The notes: generated by a model from the letters alone, not told the origin. Shown: positions 50,761 through 59,639, counted from the stretch's first letter. The stretch: DNA of 64,000 nucleotides from an uncultured Faecalibacterium sp. (GCA_934539245.1 CAKTCK010000005.1:1-64000); one strand, 5' to 3'. Made by a program: numbers and translations.

Positions 50761-51240
50761 TTATCTCACGGTGCCCAGAATGTTCACCGCGCCGGTGTAC
50801 AAAAAGTCGGTCCATTGCCGCACGGTGGATTCCCGGCGCACCAGTTCGCCGCTCTCGCCCAGGCGGATGTAGGTGATCTGACTGGGGTCTACTTTCATCA
50901 GACCCAGCCGCCCTGCGGTCTCCTCCACGCTGGCAATGTTGGTCTTGCTGTTCAGAGTGCTGTTGTAGTAGGTATACTGGCTCTGCTCGCTGACCAGCTG
51001 CGCCTTAGTGGCTTGGATCTGGTCGTTCAGCTCCACCAGCTGTGCCTCGCTCCACAGCAGGCTGATGGCAAAGCCTACCAGCAGCGCTGCCGCCACCAGA
51101 TTCATAGCGTTATGTACAGCGGCCTGCAGCGGGCTCAAACGCCGCTTGCCGCCCTTTGCTACCCGCAGATTTGCTTTGCGCTGCGGCTGCGGTGCCCTGC
51201 GGCGGCGCGCCGCGTTACGATCATATGCTGGCTGACCCAT
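50761..51240 (-). CDS. ftsL: Cell-division protein FtsL-like
   Basis: 159 residues: a basic cytoplasmic start (RRRRAPQPQRKANLRV), one membrane helix (AMNLVAAALLVGFAISLLW, about 46-64) and a coiled coil (EAQLVELNDQIQATKAQLVSEQSQ) that in FtsL pairs with DivIC. Sequence identity in this family is low, so the call leans on topology and on its place between rsmH and the PBP gene. GGAGAGG precedes ATG 51240. Confidence 0.85.
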   Translation of the reverse strand: MGQPAYDRNAARRRRAPQPQRKANLRVAKGGKRRLSPLQAAVHNAMNLVAAALLVGFAISLLWSEAQLVELNDQIQATKAQLVSEQSQYTYYNSTLNSKTNIASVEETAGRLGLMKVDPSQITYIRLGESGELVRRESTVRQWTDFLYTGAVNILGTVR

Positions 51241-51279
51241 GGTTCCTCTCCTCCTCACGATGCCGGTGCTTCCGGCATC

Positions 51280-52245
51280 TCAGCATTTTTCCAATACACG
51301 CAGGTGGGCAGAACGGCTGCGCCGGTTTTCCTCCAGCTCCTGCGTATCAGCTTCAATGGGTTTGCGGGTGATAAGCTTTGCCTTGGCCTTACCGCCGCAT
51401 ACACACACCGGAAACTCTGGCGGGCAGGTGCAGGCCGTGGACCAGCGGCGGAACTTGTTCTTGACCAGCCGGTCCTCCAGTGAGTGGAAAGTGATCACGC
51501 ACAGCCGGCCGCCCGGTGCAAGGTGATCAAAAATGGTATCCAATCCCTCTTCCAGCGCATCTAATTCGTGGTTCACTGCAATGCGCAGTGCCTGAAAGGT
51601 GCGGCGGGAAGGGTTTTTGTTTTTGCGGCGCTCTGCCGGGGGCATGGCGCTTGCTACAATATCTGCCAGCTGCAGGGTGGTCAGGATGGGAGCGGTTTCC
51701 CGCGCCTCCACGATCTTTCCCGCGATCTGCCATGCGTAGGGTTCCTCGCCGTAGTCTCGCAGGATGCGGGCCAGCTCCTCGCGGCTTTCGGTGTTCACAA
51801 GGTCTGCGGCGGTCTCGCCCTGCTGGCTCATACGCATATCCAGCGGTGCGTCTGCCCGGTAGGAAAAGCCCCGGGCGGCATCGTCCAGCTGGTGGCTGGA
51901 AACGCCAAGATCCAGCAGTGCACCGTTGATCTTTTCAATGCCCAGCTGTTCCAGCGCTTGTCCTGCATAGCGGAAGTTGATCTGCACCACGGTGGCAGGC
52001 AGCCCTGCCAGACGGGAGCGCGCGGTCTGCACCGCGTCCGGGTCCTGATCCAGTGAGATGAGCCTGCCGCCCTTTGCGGCATCCAGCCGCAGGGCGATCT
52101 GGCGGGAATGTCCCGCGCCGCCGGCGGTGCCGTCCAGATAGGTGCCCGCCGGGTCGATGGCAAGCCCTGTCAGGCACTCGTTCAGCAAAACGGGGATATG
52201 CTCAAACGAGGCCGGGTCAAAGGGCTGCTGTTCTTCAAAGGCCAT
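51280..52245 (-). CDS. rsmH: 16S rRNA (cytosine1402-N4)-methyltransferase RsmH
   Basis: 321 residues. HIPVLLNECLTGL at the start, SAM loop YLDGTAGGAGHSRQIA, LLDLGVSSHQLDDAARGFSYRADAPLDMRM and RRTFQALRIAVNHELDAL are the RsmH marks. It methylates C1402 in the ribosomal P site. ATG 52245 has AAGGAGG about 8 bp upstream; a GTG two codons earlier is too close. It follows mraZ as in most bacteria. Confidence 0.95.
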   Translation of the reverse strand: MAFEEQQPFDPASFEHIPVLLNECLTGLAIDPAGTYLDGTAGGAGHSRQIALRLDAAKGGRLISLDQDPDAVQTARSRLAGLPATVVQINFRYAGQALEQLGIEKINGALLDLGVSSHQLDDAARGFSYRADAPLDMRMSQQGETAADLVNTESREELARILRDYGEEPYAWQIAGKIVEARETAPILTTLQLADIVASAMPPAERRKNKNPSRRTFQALRIAVNHELDALEEGLDTIFDHLAPGGRLCVITFHSLEDRLVKNKFRRWSTACTCPPEFPVCVCGGKAKAKLITRKPIEADTQELEENRRSRSAHLRVLEKC

Positions 52246-52281
52246 TGGCACGGCCTCCTTTCTCAGTTTAGTTTTTTTGCA

Positions 52282-52701
52282 TCAGAGGTGCAGCTTGCGC
52301 AGCCGCTCGGCGCGCTGTTCGTTGGTCACGGCGGCGCGGCGGGCATTCCAAACTTCGGTGGCCCAGATCTCGGCGTGGTTGCGGTTGCCGATGATTGTCA
52401 CGTCCTTTTCCAGCCCGGCGTAGGCGCGCAGCTCTGCGGGCAGCAGGATGCGTCCCTGCTTGTCCGGCACCACCTCGCAGGCGGTGCTGAACAGGTCGCC
52501 GGAGATGGCCCAGCTGTCCATCAGCTCATCGCTTTCCAGCTTGTCCGCCAGCCGCTCCACTTCCTCCATGGGCAGTGCGAACAGGCAGTTATCTACCCAT
52601 TCCAGCACCACAAAGCTTTCGCCCATGGCATCCCGGAATTTTGCGGGGAAATTCAGCCGCCCCTTGGCATCAATGGTGTAATCATATCTGCCAAAAAACA
52701 C
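52282..52701 (-). CDS. mraZ: Transcriptional regulator MraZ
   Basis: 139 residues starting with GTG 52701 (AAGGGGG 8 bp upstream). Two AbrB-like SpoVT halves are seen: GRYDYTIDAKGRLNFPAKFRDAMG and the second with PDKQGRILLPAELRAYAGLEKDV. MraZ binds repeats before its own gene and controls the division cluster. Matching repeats are present upstream (52741-52766). Confidence 0.95.
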   Translation of the reverse strand: MFFGRYDYTIDAKGRLNFPAKFRDAMGESFVVLEWVDNCLFALPMEEVERLADKLESDELMDSWAISGDLFSTACEVVPDKQGRILLPAELRAYAGLEKDVTIIGNRNHAEIWATEVWNARRAAVTNEQRAERLRKLHL

Positions 52702-52740
52702 GCGCTGTTCCCCCTTTCAGGGGCGTTTACAGGGCGTGTG

Positions 52741-52766
52741 CCCTACTTTTACCCACTTTGCCCCAC
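52741..52766 (-). promoter_or_regulatory. MraZ-binding repeats
   Basis: On the minus strand GTGGGG, GTGGG and GTAGGG occur at 10-11 bp steps (plus-strand CCC at 52741, 52752 and 52762). This is the known MraZ box pattern, located between promoter and gene. Confidence 0.8.
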
Positions 52767-52778
52767 TGACACATCTTT

Positions 52779-52807
52779 ATTGTAGCAAATCAAACCTGTG
52801 AATGCAA
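52779..52807 (-). promoter_or_regulatory. Promoter of the division/cell-wall cluster
   Basis: Minus-strand TTGCAT (52807-52802), 17-bp spacer, TACAAT (52784-52779), directly upstream of the MraZ repeats. Confidence 0.7.
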
Positions 52808-52841
52808 GGGTTTTCGGGCGGCTTTTTGCCGCAAAAGTCCA

Positions 52842-52884
52842 CAAAAAAAGTCCCTGTGAGCCGTCATTTTTGCTCGCAGGGACT
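52842..52884 (-). terminator. Terminator of the rsmD unit
   Basis: AGTCCCTGTGAG (52849-52860) pairs with CTCGCAGGGACT (52873-52884) with one wobble; TTTTTTT follows on the minus strand. Confidence 0.85.
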
Positions 52885-52929
52885 GTGTTTTCCGCAATGT
52901 GTGGAATTTGTGTGGAAAGTTGACCGTTA

Positions 52930-53391
52930 TCAGCCATTTTTCTTGGCGTTCTGGCGCAGGCTGGCGCGGATATTTTTGACCTGTGCGGCGTTTTCCACCA
53001 TGGTATCCTCGGTGGTGCGCAGCATATTCTCGCAGTAGTCGGTCACAGTCTGGCGCAGGGTGCGCGCCTCGGTCTGGGCTGCGGAGGTGATCTCAGAAGC
53101 GCGCTGCTGGGCAGCCTTGACGATCTCGGCATCGCTGACCAGAATGCGGGCGCGCTCCTCGGCCTTTTTCACAATGGCCTGTGCCTGTGCGTTGGCGCTG
53201 TCCACGATCTGCGCCCGGTCGTTCACGATCTGCTGTGCCTGCCGCAGCTCGCCGGGCAGAGCTGCCCGCACCTCGTCCAGATAATCCCGGATCTGCTCCA
53301 CATCCACGATGCGCTTGCCGCCGGAAAGGGGCACGTTTGCGCTCTCTTCCAGTGCATCCTCAATGGTATCCAAAAGCTCGTTCACGTTCAT
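52930..53391 (-). CDS. Coiled-coil protein, DivIVA/ATP-synthase-b-like
   Basis: 153 residues, nearly all helical. A short N-terminal domain (VNELLDTIEDALEESANVPLSGGKRIVDVEQIRDYLDEVRAALPGE) leads to an Ala/Glu/Arg-rich coiled coil (ANAQAQAIVKKAEERARILV and following). Proteins of this type sit after rsmD in many Clostridia and are labelled ATPase or DivIVA-like without proof. Its start overlaps the rsmD stop (ATGA), so it is translationally coupled. coaD, a usual neighbour of rsmD, is absent here. Confidence 0.75.
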   Translation of the reverse strand: MNVNELLDTIEDALEESANVPLSGGKRIVDVEQIRDYLDEVRAALPGELRQAQQIVNDRAQIVDSANAQAQAIVKKAEERARILVSDAEIVKAAQQRASEITSAAQTEARTLRQTVTDYCENMLRTTEDTMVENAAQVKNIRASLRQNAKKNG

Positions 53392-53963
53392 AAGGCTTCT
53401 CCCTCCTGCTCAGCGGCGGGCTGCATGGGCTTTGTGTACTTCCACAGCAGCACCTTGCCGTATTTATACTGTTTTTGCAGGGTCAGACTGCCCGCCTGCG
53501 CGGGCAGCACGATGCCTGTTTCGCTCTCGCACAGCACGATGCCGCCGGGGGCAACGCACTTTTCCACGGCAGGCAGAATCTTTTCCAGCGTGCCGCCGCG
53601 GAAGGGCGGGTCCAGCAGCACCAGATCGAACTGCTCCCGGCAGGCCGATAAGAACCGCGCAGCCTCGCCGATATTCACCCGGCTGCGGTCAAACACGCCG
53701 CAGGCCTTGCAGTTGCGCATCACGATGCTTACCGCCTCCCGGCTCTCGTCCAGAAAGACGCACCGAGCCGCACCCCGGCTCAGCGCCTCGATGCCCAGCT
53801 GGCCGCTGCCGGCATACAGATCCAGCACCCGGGCCCCGGGCAGGTCAAACTGTACGATGCTGAACATCGCCTCCTTCACCTGCGAGAGGGTGGGGCGGGT
53901 CACATCGGTGCCGGGCAGTGCTTCCAGCCTGCGGCCCCGGGCTTCTCCTGCGATCACGCGCAT
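53388..53963 (-). CDS. rsmD: 16S rRNA (guanine966-N2)-methyltransferase RsmD
   Basis: 191 residues. MRVIAGEARGRRLEALPG start, RPTLSQVKEAMFSI, SAM loop VLDLYAGSGQLGIEALSRGA and the catalytic LLDPPF are the RsmD pattern. It methylates G966 of 16S rRNA. AAGGAGG precedes ATG 53963 and a well-spaced promoter lies 66 bp upstream. It is coupled to the coiled-coil gene downstream. Confidence 0.94.
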   Translation of the reverse strand: MRVIAGEARGRRLEALPGTDVTRPTLSQVKEAMFSIVQFDLPGARVLDLYAGSGQLGIEALSRGAARCVFLDESREAVSIVMRNCKACGVFDRSRVNIGEAARFLSACREQFDLVLLDPPFRGGTLEKILPAVEKCVAPGGIVLCESETGIVLPAQAGSLTLQKQYKYGKVLLWKYTKPMQPAAEQEGEAL

Positions 53964-54028
53964 GACGGTACCTCCTTGCCGTAGCTGCCGCCCCCGCGGC
54001 AGCCGGTTTGAACTCTTTCGTATCCTTT

Positions 54029-54057
54029 ATTATCTCCCAACTGCATAGCATTGTCAA
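54029..54057 (-). promoter_or_regulatory. Promoter of rsmD
   Basis: Minus-strand TTGACA (54057-54052), 17-bp spacer, GATAAT (54034-54029). Confidence 0.75.
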
Positions 54058-54066
54058 GAGCCCGCA

Positions 54067-54095
54067 TTGCGCTGCGGGCGGCTTTGTGCTACAAT
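54067..54095 (+). promoter_or_regulatory. Promoter of the flavoprotein gene
   Basis: TTGCGC (54067-54072), 17-bp spacer, TACAAT (54090-54095) with an extended TG two bases before it, 57 bp before ATG 54152. Confidence 0.65.
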
Positions 54096-54151
54096 CATAG
54101 TAGCAATATTGCGCATTTTACGGCGCATTTCAGCAAAGGAGAGTATATAGC

Positions 54152-54772
54152 ATGAAAGTTCTGCTCATCAACGGCAGCCCCCACGAGAAGGGCTGCACCT
54201 ACACCGCCCTTTCCCTCATCGCCGGGGAGCTGAAGGCACAGGGCATCGAAACCGAGATCCTGCACGTCGGCGGCCAGCCCGTGGGCGGCTGCATCGGCTG
54301 CGGCGGCTGCCGCAGTGGCAACGGGTGCGTGTTCGGCGGCGTGGTCAACGAGGCCATCGAGAAGGCAAAGACCGCCGATGCCTTTGTATTCGGCAGCCCG
54401 GTGCACTACGCCTCCGCCGCAGGCAACATGGCCAGCTTTATGGACCGTCTGGCCTACGCGGGCGGCAAGTATCTGGCCTACAAGCCCGCCGCCGTCTGCT
54501 GCTCTGCCCGCCGCGCCGGCACCACCTCCACCCTTGACCAGCTGGTCAAGTACCCCCAGTTCTTCCACATGCCGCTGGTCAACGGCTCCTACTGGGCGAT
54601 GGTGCACGGCTCCAACCCCGAGCAGGTACTGCAGGACGCCGAAGGCTGCGCCGTGATGCAAGAGTTGGGCCGTAACATGGCATGGCTGCTGCACTGCATC
54701 GAGGCCGGTAAGGCTGCAGGAATCGACCACCCGCAGAACCCGCCCCGCCCCATGACTAGCTTTATCCGCTGA
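54152..54772 (+). CDS. NADPH-dependent FMN reductase / flavodoxin-fold protein
   Basis: 206 residues of the flavodoxin-like fold. LLINGSPHEKGCTYTAL (4-20) is the FMN phosphate loop; GGCIGCGGCRSGNGC (about 45-59) is the Cys-rich segment typical of iron-sulfur flavoprotein relatives; FGSPVHYASAAGNMASFMDRL is the flavin ring-binding loop. It probably reduces quinone-like or metal substrates, but the real substrate is not predictable. AAAGGAG precedes ATG 54152 and a strong hairpin terminator follows. Confidence 0.88.
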   Translation: MKVLLINGSPHEKGCTYTALSLIAGELKAQGIETEILHVGGQPVGGCIGCGGCRSGNGCVFGGVVNEAIEKAKTADAFVFGSPVHYASAAGNMASFMDRLAYAGGKYLAYKPAAVCCSARRAGTTSTLDQLVKYPQFFHMPLVNGSYWAMVHGSNPEQVLQDAEGCAVMQELGRNMAWLLHCIEAGKAAGIDHPQNPPRPMTSFIR

Positions 54773-54788
54773 GGGAAAAATAAATTTT

Positions 54789-54823
54789 GGAGCACCGGAA
54801 CGCCACTGGCGTTCCGGTGCTCC
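54789..54823. terminator. Strong hairpin after the flavoprotein gene
   Basis: GGAGCACCGGAACGCC (54789-54804) pairs with GGCGTTCCGGTGCTCC (54808-54823). The T-run is better on the minus strand (AAAATTTATTTTT read in reverse), while plus continues ATTTCT. Confidence 0.7.
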
Positions 54824-55005
54824 ATTTCTATGGGCAGTTTTGTACAATTTTTCCAAGCATTTCTTGGGCAACCTGTCAGCGGCGGCTTTCGCAGCGCAGC
54901 AAAATTTCCGCTTATCCGGCATAAAAGGGGCGCGAATGCTTTTTTCGTTCATAACTTTGTGATACCATACCTCTATAAGCTTATCACTCAGACGGAGATC
55001 CTGCT

Positions 55006-57405
55006 ATGGAACACTACGATTGGAACGAGGGCTGGCTGTTCGCCCCCACCTTTGACCCGGCGCTGGTGCGCCCGGAGTGCCCGGAGCTTTCCCTTACCCC
55101 GGTGCGGCTGCCGCACACAGTCAAGCCGCTGTCCTATAACTATTGCAGCGAAAACGACTACCAGCGCCTGTGCGGCTACCGGCGGGAATTTTTTGCGCCC
55201 AAGGAGTGGCTGGGCCGCACCGTGCTGCTTACCTTCGGGGCAGTGGCGCACGACGCCACCGTGTTCTGCAACGGGCGGCGGGTGTTCCACCATGGCTGCG
55301 GCTACACCGCCTTTACGGTGGATTTGACCGGCGCGCTGCGTCTGGGGCAGAAGAACGTGGTGGCTGTACGCTGCGACAGCCGGGAGGATCTGAACATCCC
55401 GCCCTTCGGCGGGCAGCTGGATGCACTGACCTACGGCGGCATCTACCGCGCCGTCAGTCTGGATATCAAGGAGCCCGCCTACCTGCGGGACGTGTTCATT
55501 GAGGCAAAGGCGGAGGGCGATTTCCGCATCTACACCGCCACCGTGGGTGAGACGGTCGGCTGCACCCTGCAGGCCGAGATCCGCAGCCCCGCCGGGAGCC
55601 GGGCAGTATACAGCGGCGAGCTTTCCCTGCCCATCACCGGCACGCTGAACAATGTGCACCCGTGGAGTCTGGAGCACCCCACTCTGTACATCCTGACCGT
55701 GCGGCTCATCCGCCCCGGCACCGGCGGTCTGCCCGACCGGGTGCTGGACGAAAAGACCGTGCGGTTCGGCTTCCGCACCGTGCAGTTCGTGGCGGGCGGG
55801 CTGTACCTGAACGGCCAGCGGGTGGAGCTGCGCGGTCTTGACCGGCACCAGAGTTACCCCTATCAGGGCTACGCCATGCCGGACAGCATCCAGCGGCTGG
55901 ACGCCCAGCTGTTGAAAAAGGAGCTGGGCTGCAACGCCGTGCGCACCTGCTATGCGCCCCCCAGCCCGGCGTTTCTGGACGCCTGCGACGAGCTGGGTCT
56001 GCTGGTATTCCCCGAGATGCCCGGCTGGCAGCACATCGGCGATGAGGTGTGGCAGGCACAGGCGCTGCAGAACTGCCGGGAGATGGTGTGCCAGTACCGC
56101 AGCCACCCCAGCGTGTTTTTGTGGGGTGCCCGCATCAGCGGCAGCCCCGACAACGAAGCCTTTTATAAGCGCACCAACGAGGCCATCCACCGGCTGGACC
56201 CCACCCGCCCCACGGCGGGCAGCCGCAGCACCCGCAAGAGCCAGCTGCTGGAGGACGTGTACGCCTACAACGATTATTCCTACGCCGGGCGCGGCGCGGG
56301 CTGCGAGAACCGCGCCGCCGTGACCCCCGACACCCGCAAGGGCTACCTTATCAGCGAGTTCGGCGGGCAGAACTTCCCCGCCAAGCCCTTTGACGATGAG
56401 CCCCATCGTCTGGTGCAGGCGCTGCACCACGCCGCCGTGCTGAACGACAGCATCGCCCAGCCGGGCGTAGCGGGCAGCTTTGGCTGGTGCATGACCGACT
56501 ACAACACCCACCGGGAGTTCGGCAGCGGCGACCGCATCTGCTACCATGGCGTGATGGACCTGTTCCGCAACCCGAAGCTTTCTGCTGCCGTTTATGCCAG
56601 CCAGAAAACGCCCCGTGCCCCCTCCGACATCGTGCTGGAGGTCTCCTCTGCCATGACGCTGGGTGACCTGCCCGGCGGCGCAGCTGCCGCCTGTTGGGTG
56701 TTCACCAACGCCGAGAGCGTGCGGCTGTACCGCGGCAACGACTTTGTTGCCGAGTTTACCCCTGACCGCCGGGGACGCTTTGCCGCCCTGCCCCACCCGC
56801 CCATCGAGATCAACGATTTTGTGGGTTCGCTGCTGGAAAAGTACGAGGGCATGGATCACGCCACCGCCGGGCAGGCTGCCGCCATCCTCAACGAGCTGCG
56901 GCGGGACGCCATGGCGCTTTCGCCCCTGTCCAAGGCGCGGATGCTCTCGCTGCGGCTGAGCTGGAACGAGCTGCTGCGGATGTACTACAAGTACATCGGT
57001 GTGCTGGGCAGTTCCGCGCCGGTGTACCGGTTCGAGGCTGTGTGGCATGGCCGTGCCGTGCGCACCGTGGTGCGGGAGCCGGTGCAGAGCGTCCGGCTGG
57101 AATGCACCGTGCATAACCCCCTGCTGACCGACGGCCCCACATGGGACTGTGCCGCCGTCAGCCTGCGCGCCATCGACCAGAACGGCAATCTGCTGCCCTA
57201 CTGCGGCGAGGCCGTCTGCCTGTCCGTGGAAGGGCCGCTGAAAATTTTAGGTCCCTGCGTAGTGCCCCTGCGGGGCGGCATGGCGGGCACCTACCTTGCC
57301 ACCACCGGCGAGGCCGGACGCGCCGTGCTGCACTGCCGCATGGAGGGCGCACTGGACACCGAAGCGGTACTCACCGTGCGCTGCCGGGAGGAGCAAAACG
57401 TTTAA
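55006..57405 (+). CDS. Glycoside hydrolase family 2 protein (beta-galactosidase type)
   Basis: 799 residues with GH2 order: sugar-binding jelly roll (1-165, FAPKEWLGRTVLLTFGAVAHDATVFCNG), Ig-like domain (about 165-265), TIM barrel (LRGLDRHQSYPYQGYAMPDSIQRLD onward) and C-terminal extra domains. The nucleophile Glu is in YLISEFGGQ. The acid/base region reads FLWGARISGSPDNEAF, where relatives have NE in place of SG, so the acid/base Glu may be missing or shifted to DNE. No signal peptide, so a cytosolic enzyme. GGAG precedes ATG 55006. It is monocistronic. Confidence 0.88.
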   Translation: MEHYDWNEGWLFAPTFDPALVRPECPELSLTPVRLPHTVKPLSYNYCSENDYQRLCGYRREFFAPKEWLGRTVLLTFGAVAHDATVFCNGRRVFHHGCGYTAFTVDLTGALRLGQKNVVAVRCDSREDLNIPPFGGQLDALTYGGIYRAVSLDIKEPAYLRDVFIEAKAEGDFRIYTATVGETVGCTLQAEIRSPAGSRAVYSGELSLPITGTLNNVHPWSLEHPTLYILTVRLIRPGTGGLPDRVLDEKTVRFGFRTVQFVAGGLYLNGQRVELRGLDRHQSYPYQGYAMPDSIQRLDAQLLKKELGCNAVRTCYAPPSPAFLDACDELGLLVFPEMPGWQHIGDEVWQAQALQNCREMVCQYRSHPSVFLWGARISGSPDNEAFYKRTNEAIHRLDPTRPTAGSRSTRKSQLLEDVYAYNDYSYAGRGAGCENRAAVTPDTRKGYLISEFGGQNFPAKPFDDEPHRLVQALHHAAVLNDSIAQPGVAGSFGWCMTDYNTHREFGSGDRICYHGVMDLFRNPKLSAAVYASQKTPRAPSDIVLEVSSAMTLGDLPGGAAAACWVFTNAESVRLYRGNDFVAEFTPDRRGRFAALPHPPIEINDFVGSLLEKYEGMDHATAGQAAAILNELRRDAMALSPLSKARMLSLRLSWNELLRMYYKYIGVLGSSAPVYRFEAVWHGRAVRTVVREPVQSVRLECTVHNPLLTDGPTWDCAAVSLRAIDQNGNLLPYCGEAVCLSVEGPLKILGPCVVPLRGGMAGTYLATTGEAGRAVLHCRMEGALDTEAVLTVRCREEQNV

Positions 57406-57551
57406 TTTTCGTCCTTTCATGATAGATTTGCAGTCTGTTCAAAATTTTATCATGGTTGGCTGATATTCTAGAGGTACAAAGTATTCCGCAGGGCGGCGCT
57501 GCTGCCCTGCGTTTCCGTGTGTAAAGCCCCAGAGAAAAGGATGCGAGACCT

Positions 57552-57947
57552 ATGAGAGAAAAATTCCGTCAATTCATGATCGGACGCTACGGCACCGATG
57601 GCCTGAACCAGTTTCTGAGCATGAGTTCCATCGTGATGCTGCTGGTGTCGCTGCTTACCCGCGTTTCCCTGTTCACCTGGCTGGGCGCGGCACTGCTGAT
57701 TTTGTGCTACTACCGCAGCCTGAGCCGCAACATCTCCAAGCGCACCGAGGAGAACTACCGCTATTACAGCCTGAAGGATCGGTTCAATAACAAGTTCCGC
57801 AGCCTGAAGGAGCAGTGGGCCAACCGCAAGCTGTACCACTACTACCGCTGCCCCCAGTGCCGCCAGAAGCTGCGGGTGCCCCGGGGACGCGGCCGCATCC
57901 AGATCTCCTGCCCGCGCTGCGGCACCCAGTTCATCAAAAAGAGCTGA
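57552..57947 (+). CDS. Membrane protein with C-terminal zinc ribbon
   Basis: 131 residues. One or two membrane helices (SSIVMLLVSLLTRVSLFTWLGAALLILCYY, about 25-54), a basic helical linker, and a zinc ribbon with CPQC (about 100-103) and CPRC (about 121-124). The function is unknown; proteins of this form are regular neighbours of DUF5685 and DnaJ genes in Clostridia, as here. It ends 6 bp before the DUF5685 gene. A hairpin (CGCAGGGC...GCCCTGCG, 57487-57511) lies in its leader. Confidence 0.75.
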   Translation: MREKFRQFMIGRYGTDGLNQFLSMSSIVMLLVSLLTRVSLFTWLGAALLILCYYRSLSRNISKRTEENYRYYSLKDRFNNKFRSLKEQWANRKLYHYYRCPQCRQKLRVPRGRGRIQISCPRCGTQFIKKS

Positions 57948-57953
57948 GCCGCC

Positions 57954-58799
57954 ATGTTCGGATATGTGATCCCGGATCGGGCCAGCCTCAGCACCGAAGC
58001 GCAGAGCCGCTACCGCTCGGCCTACTGCGGGCTGTGCCGCCGCATCGATGCTCTGCACGGGCTGCGGGGACGGTTCAGCCTGAGCTATGACCTGACCTTT
58101 TTAAACATTCTGCTGTGCAGCCTGTACGAGGGCGAGACCCCCGCAGACAGCGGCATCAGCCTCTGCCCCGTCCACCCGATACGAGGTGTACTTTGGCGCA
58201 GCGCCGACCCCACCGACTACTGCGCCGACCTGAGCGTGGCGCTGCACTACTATAATGCGCAGGACAAATGGCAGGACGACCGCAATGTGCTGGCGCTGGG
58301 GTACAGCGCCCTGCTGGACAACAGCACCGCCGAAGCCGCCCTGCGCTGGCCGCGCCAGTGCAATGCGATCCGCTCGTGTCTCGCCAAGCTTGCCGAATAC
58401 GAAGCCGCCGGCAGCACTGACCTTGACGCAGTGTCCGGCTGCTTCGGCACCCTGATGGCAGAGCTGTTCGACTACCGGCAGGACCGCTGGGCACCGGAGC
58501 TGCGCAGCATCGGCTTCCATCTGGGCAAGTTCATCTACCTGCTGGACGCCTACGATGACCTGCCCCGCGACAAACGCCGGGGCGCATACAACCCCCTGCG
58601 GGAGCTGAGTACCCACCCGGACTACGAGGAAGAGATGCTGGACATCTTTGAGCTGCTGCTGGCACGCTGTGCGCAGAACTTTGAGCGTCTGCCCTGCGTG
58701 GAGGACGCAGACCTGCTGCGCAACATCCTGTATTCCGGCGTGTGGCTGAAATACAACTGCAAAAACGCAAAACGCACCGGAAAACCCGATGCGTCTTGA
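57954..58799 (+). CDS. DUF5685 family protein
   Basis: 281 residues. MFGYVIPDRASLSTEAQSRYRSAYCGLCRRIDALHG at the start and LGKFIYLLDAYDDLPRDKRRGAYNPL (about 183-208) are the recognisable DUF5685 blocks; the first resembles a CxxC site, the second an acidic metal-binding site. Helical throughout. The function is unknown. The zinc-ribbon membrane protein lies 6 bp upstream and the DnaJ-domain gene 87 bp downstream, suggesting a conserved unit tied to protein folding or metal handling. Confidence 0.82.
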   Translation: MFGYVIPDRASLSTEAQSRYRSAYCGLCRRIDALHGLRGRFSLSYDLTFLNILLCSLYEGETPADSGISLCPVHPIRGVLWRSADPTDYCADLSVALHYYNAQDKWQDDRNVLALGYSALLDNSTAEAALRWPRQCNAIRSCLAKLAEYEAAGSTDLDAVSGCFGTLMAELFDYRQDRWAPELRSIGFHLGKFIYLLDAYDDLPRDKRRGAYNPLRELSTHPDYEEEMLDIFELLLARCAQNFERLPCVEDADLLRNILYSGVWLKYNCKNAKRTGKPDAS

Positions 58800-58886
58800 T
58801 TTTGTACCGATGTTCCGGTAAAATAAAACGGATATGGTACAGCGGTGCTGTACCATCAGTATAATGAGTGAGGAAGTATACCGAGC

Positions 58887-59639
58887 ATGAGAGATCCCTA
58901 TGAGGTGCTGGGCGTTCAGCGCGGCGCAAGCGACGACGAGATCAAAAAAGCATACCGCGCCAAGTGCAAGCGCTGGCACCCGGATTTGAACCCCAACGAC
59001 CCCACGGCGGAGGAGCACTTCAAGGAAGTGCAGGCCGCCTACGATGCCATTACCAAGGGCGATACCGGCCCCCAAATGGGCGGCAACCCCTACGGCGGCT
59101 ACCAGCAGCAAAGCTACAACCGGCAGAGCTATGGGCAGCAGGGCTACGGCCAGCAGAACTACGGCTACACCGGTTTTGACGGCTTTGACGGGTTTGAGGG
59201 CTTCGACCCCTTTGGCTTCGGCTTTGGCTTTGGCGGCTACCAGCAGGCCGGGCCCAGCGCCTCCGGCACCGACACCCCGGAAATGCAGGCCGCCCGCAAC
59301 TTTGTGGCCAGCGGCCGCTACGCCGAAGCGCGCCGGGTGCTGGACGGCATGACTGGGCGCAATGCGCGGTGGTACTACCTCTCCTCGCTGGCCAATCAGG
59401 GCCTTGGCAAAAGCGTGGACGCCTTACAGGACGCCCGCCGCGCCGTGCAGCTGGACCCCAACAACACCGAGTACCAGATGCACCTGCGCCGGATGCAGAA
59501 CCCCGGCCAGACCTACCGCACCCAGACCACCTACGCCCAGCCCGGCGGGTTCGGGCGCTGGTGCTGGAGCATGATTTTGCTGAACCTGCTGTGCAACTGC
59601 TGCTGCGGCGGCTGGGGCTTCCGTGGGTTCAGGATGTGA
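58887..59639 (+). CDS. DnaJ-domain protein with TPR-like and Cys-rich tail
   Basis: 250 residues. The J domain spans 1-65 with the HPD motif in CKRWHPDLNPND. A Gly/Tyr/Gln/Phe-rich low-complexity stretch follows (about 70-135). Then comes a TPR-like helical hairpin pair (AARNFVASGRYAEARRVL and onward), and a hydrophobic Cys-rich end (LLNLLCNCCCGGWGF), probably a membrane insert. It should recruit an Hsp70 to a membrane client. It follows the DUF5685 gene; a bidirectional terminator comes 14 bp after the stop. Confidence 0.85.
   Translation: MRDPYEVLGVQRGASDDEIKKAYRAKCKRWHPDLNPNDPTAEEHFKEVQAAYDAITKGDTGPQMGGNPYGGYQQQSYNRQSYGQQGYGQQNYGYTGFDGFDGFEGFDPFGFGFGFGGYQQAGPSASGTDTPEMQAARNFVASGRYAEARRVLDGMTGRNARWYYLSSLANQGLGKSVDALQDARRAVQLDPNNTEYQMHLRRMQNPGQTYRTQTTYAQPGGFGRWCWSMILLNLLCNCCCGGWGFRGFRM

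Noticed and set aside
48230..50872. An 880-codon plus-strand frame
   Set aside because: Antisense shadow of the PASTA-containing PBP gene, rich in His, Gly and Val as expected from the reverse frame.
54988..57114. A 708-codon minus-strand frame
   Set aside because: Antisense shadow of the GH2 gene; no recognisable domain.
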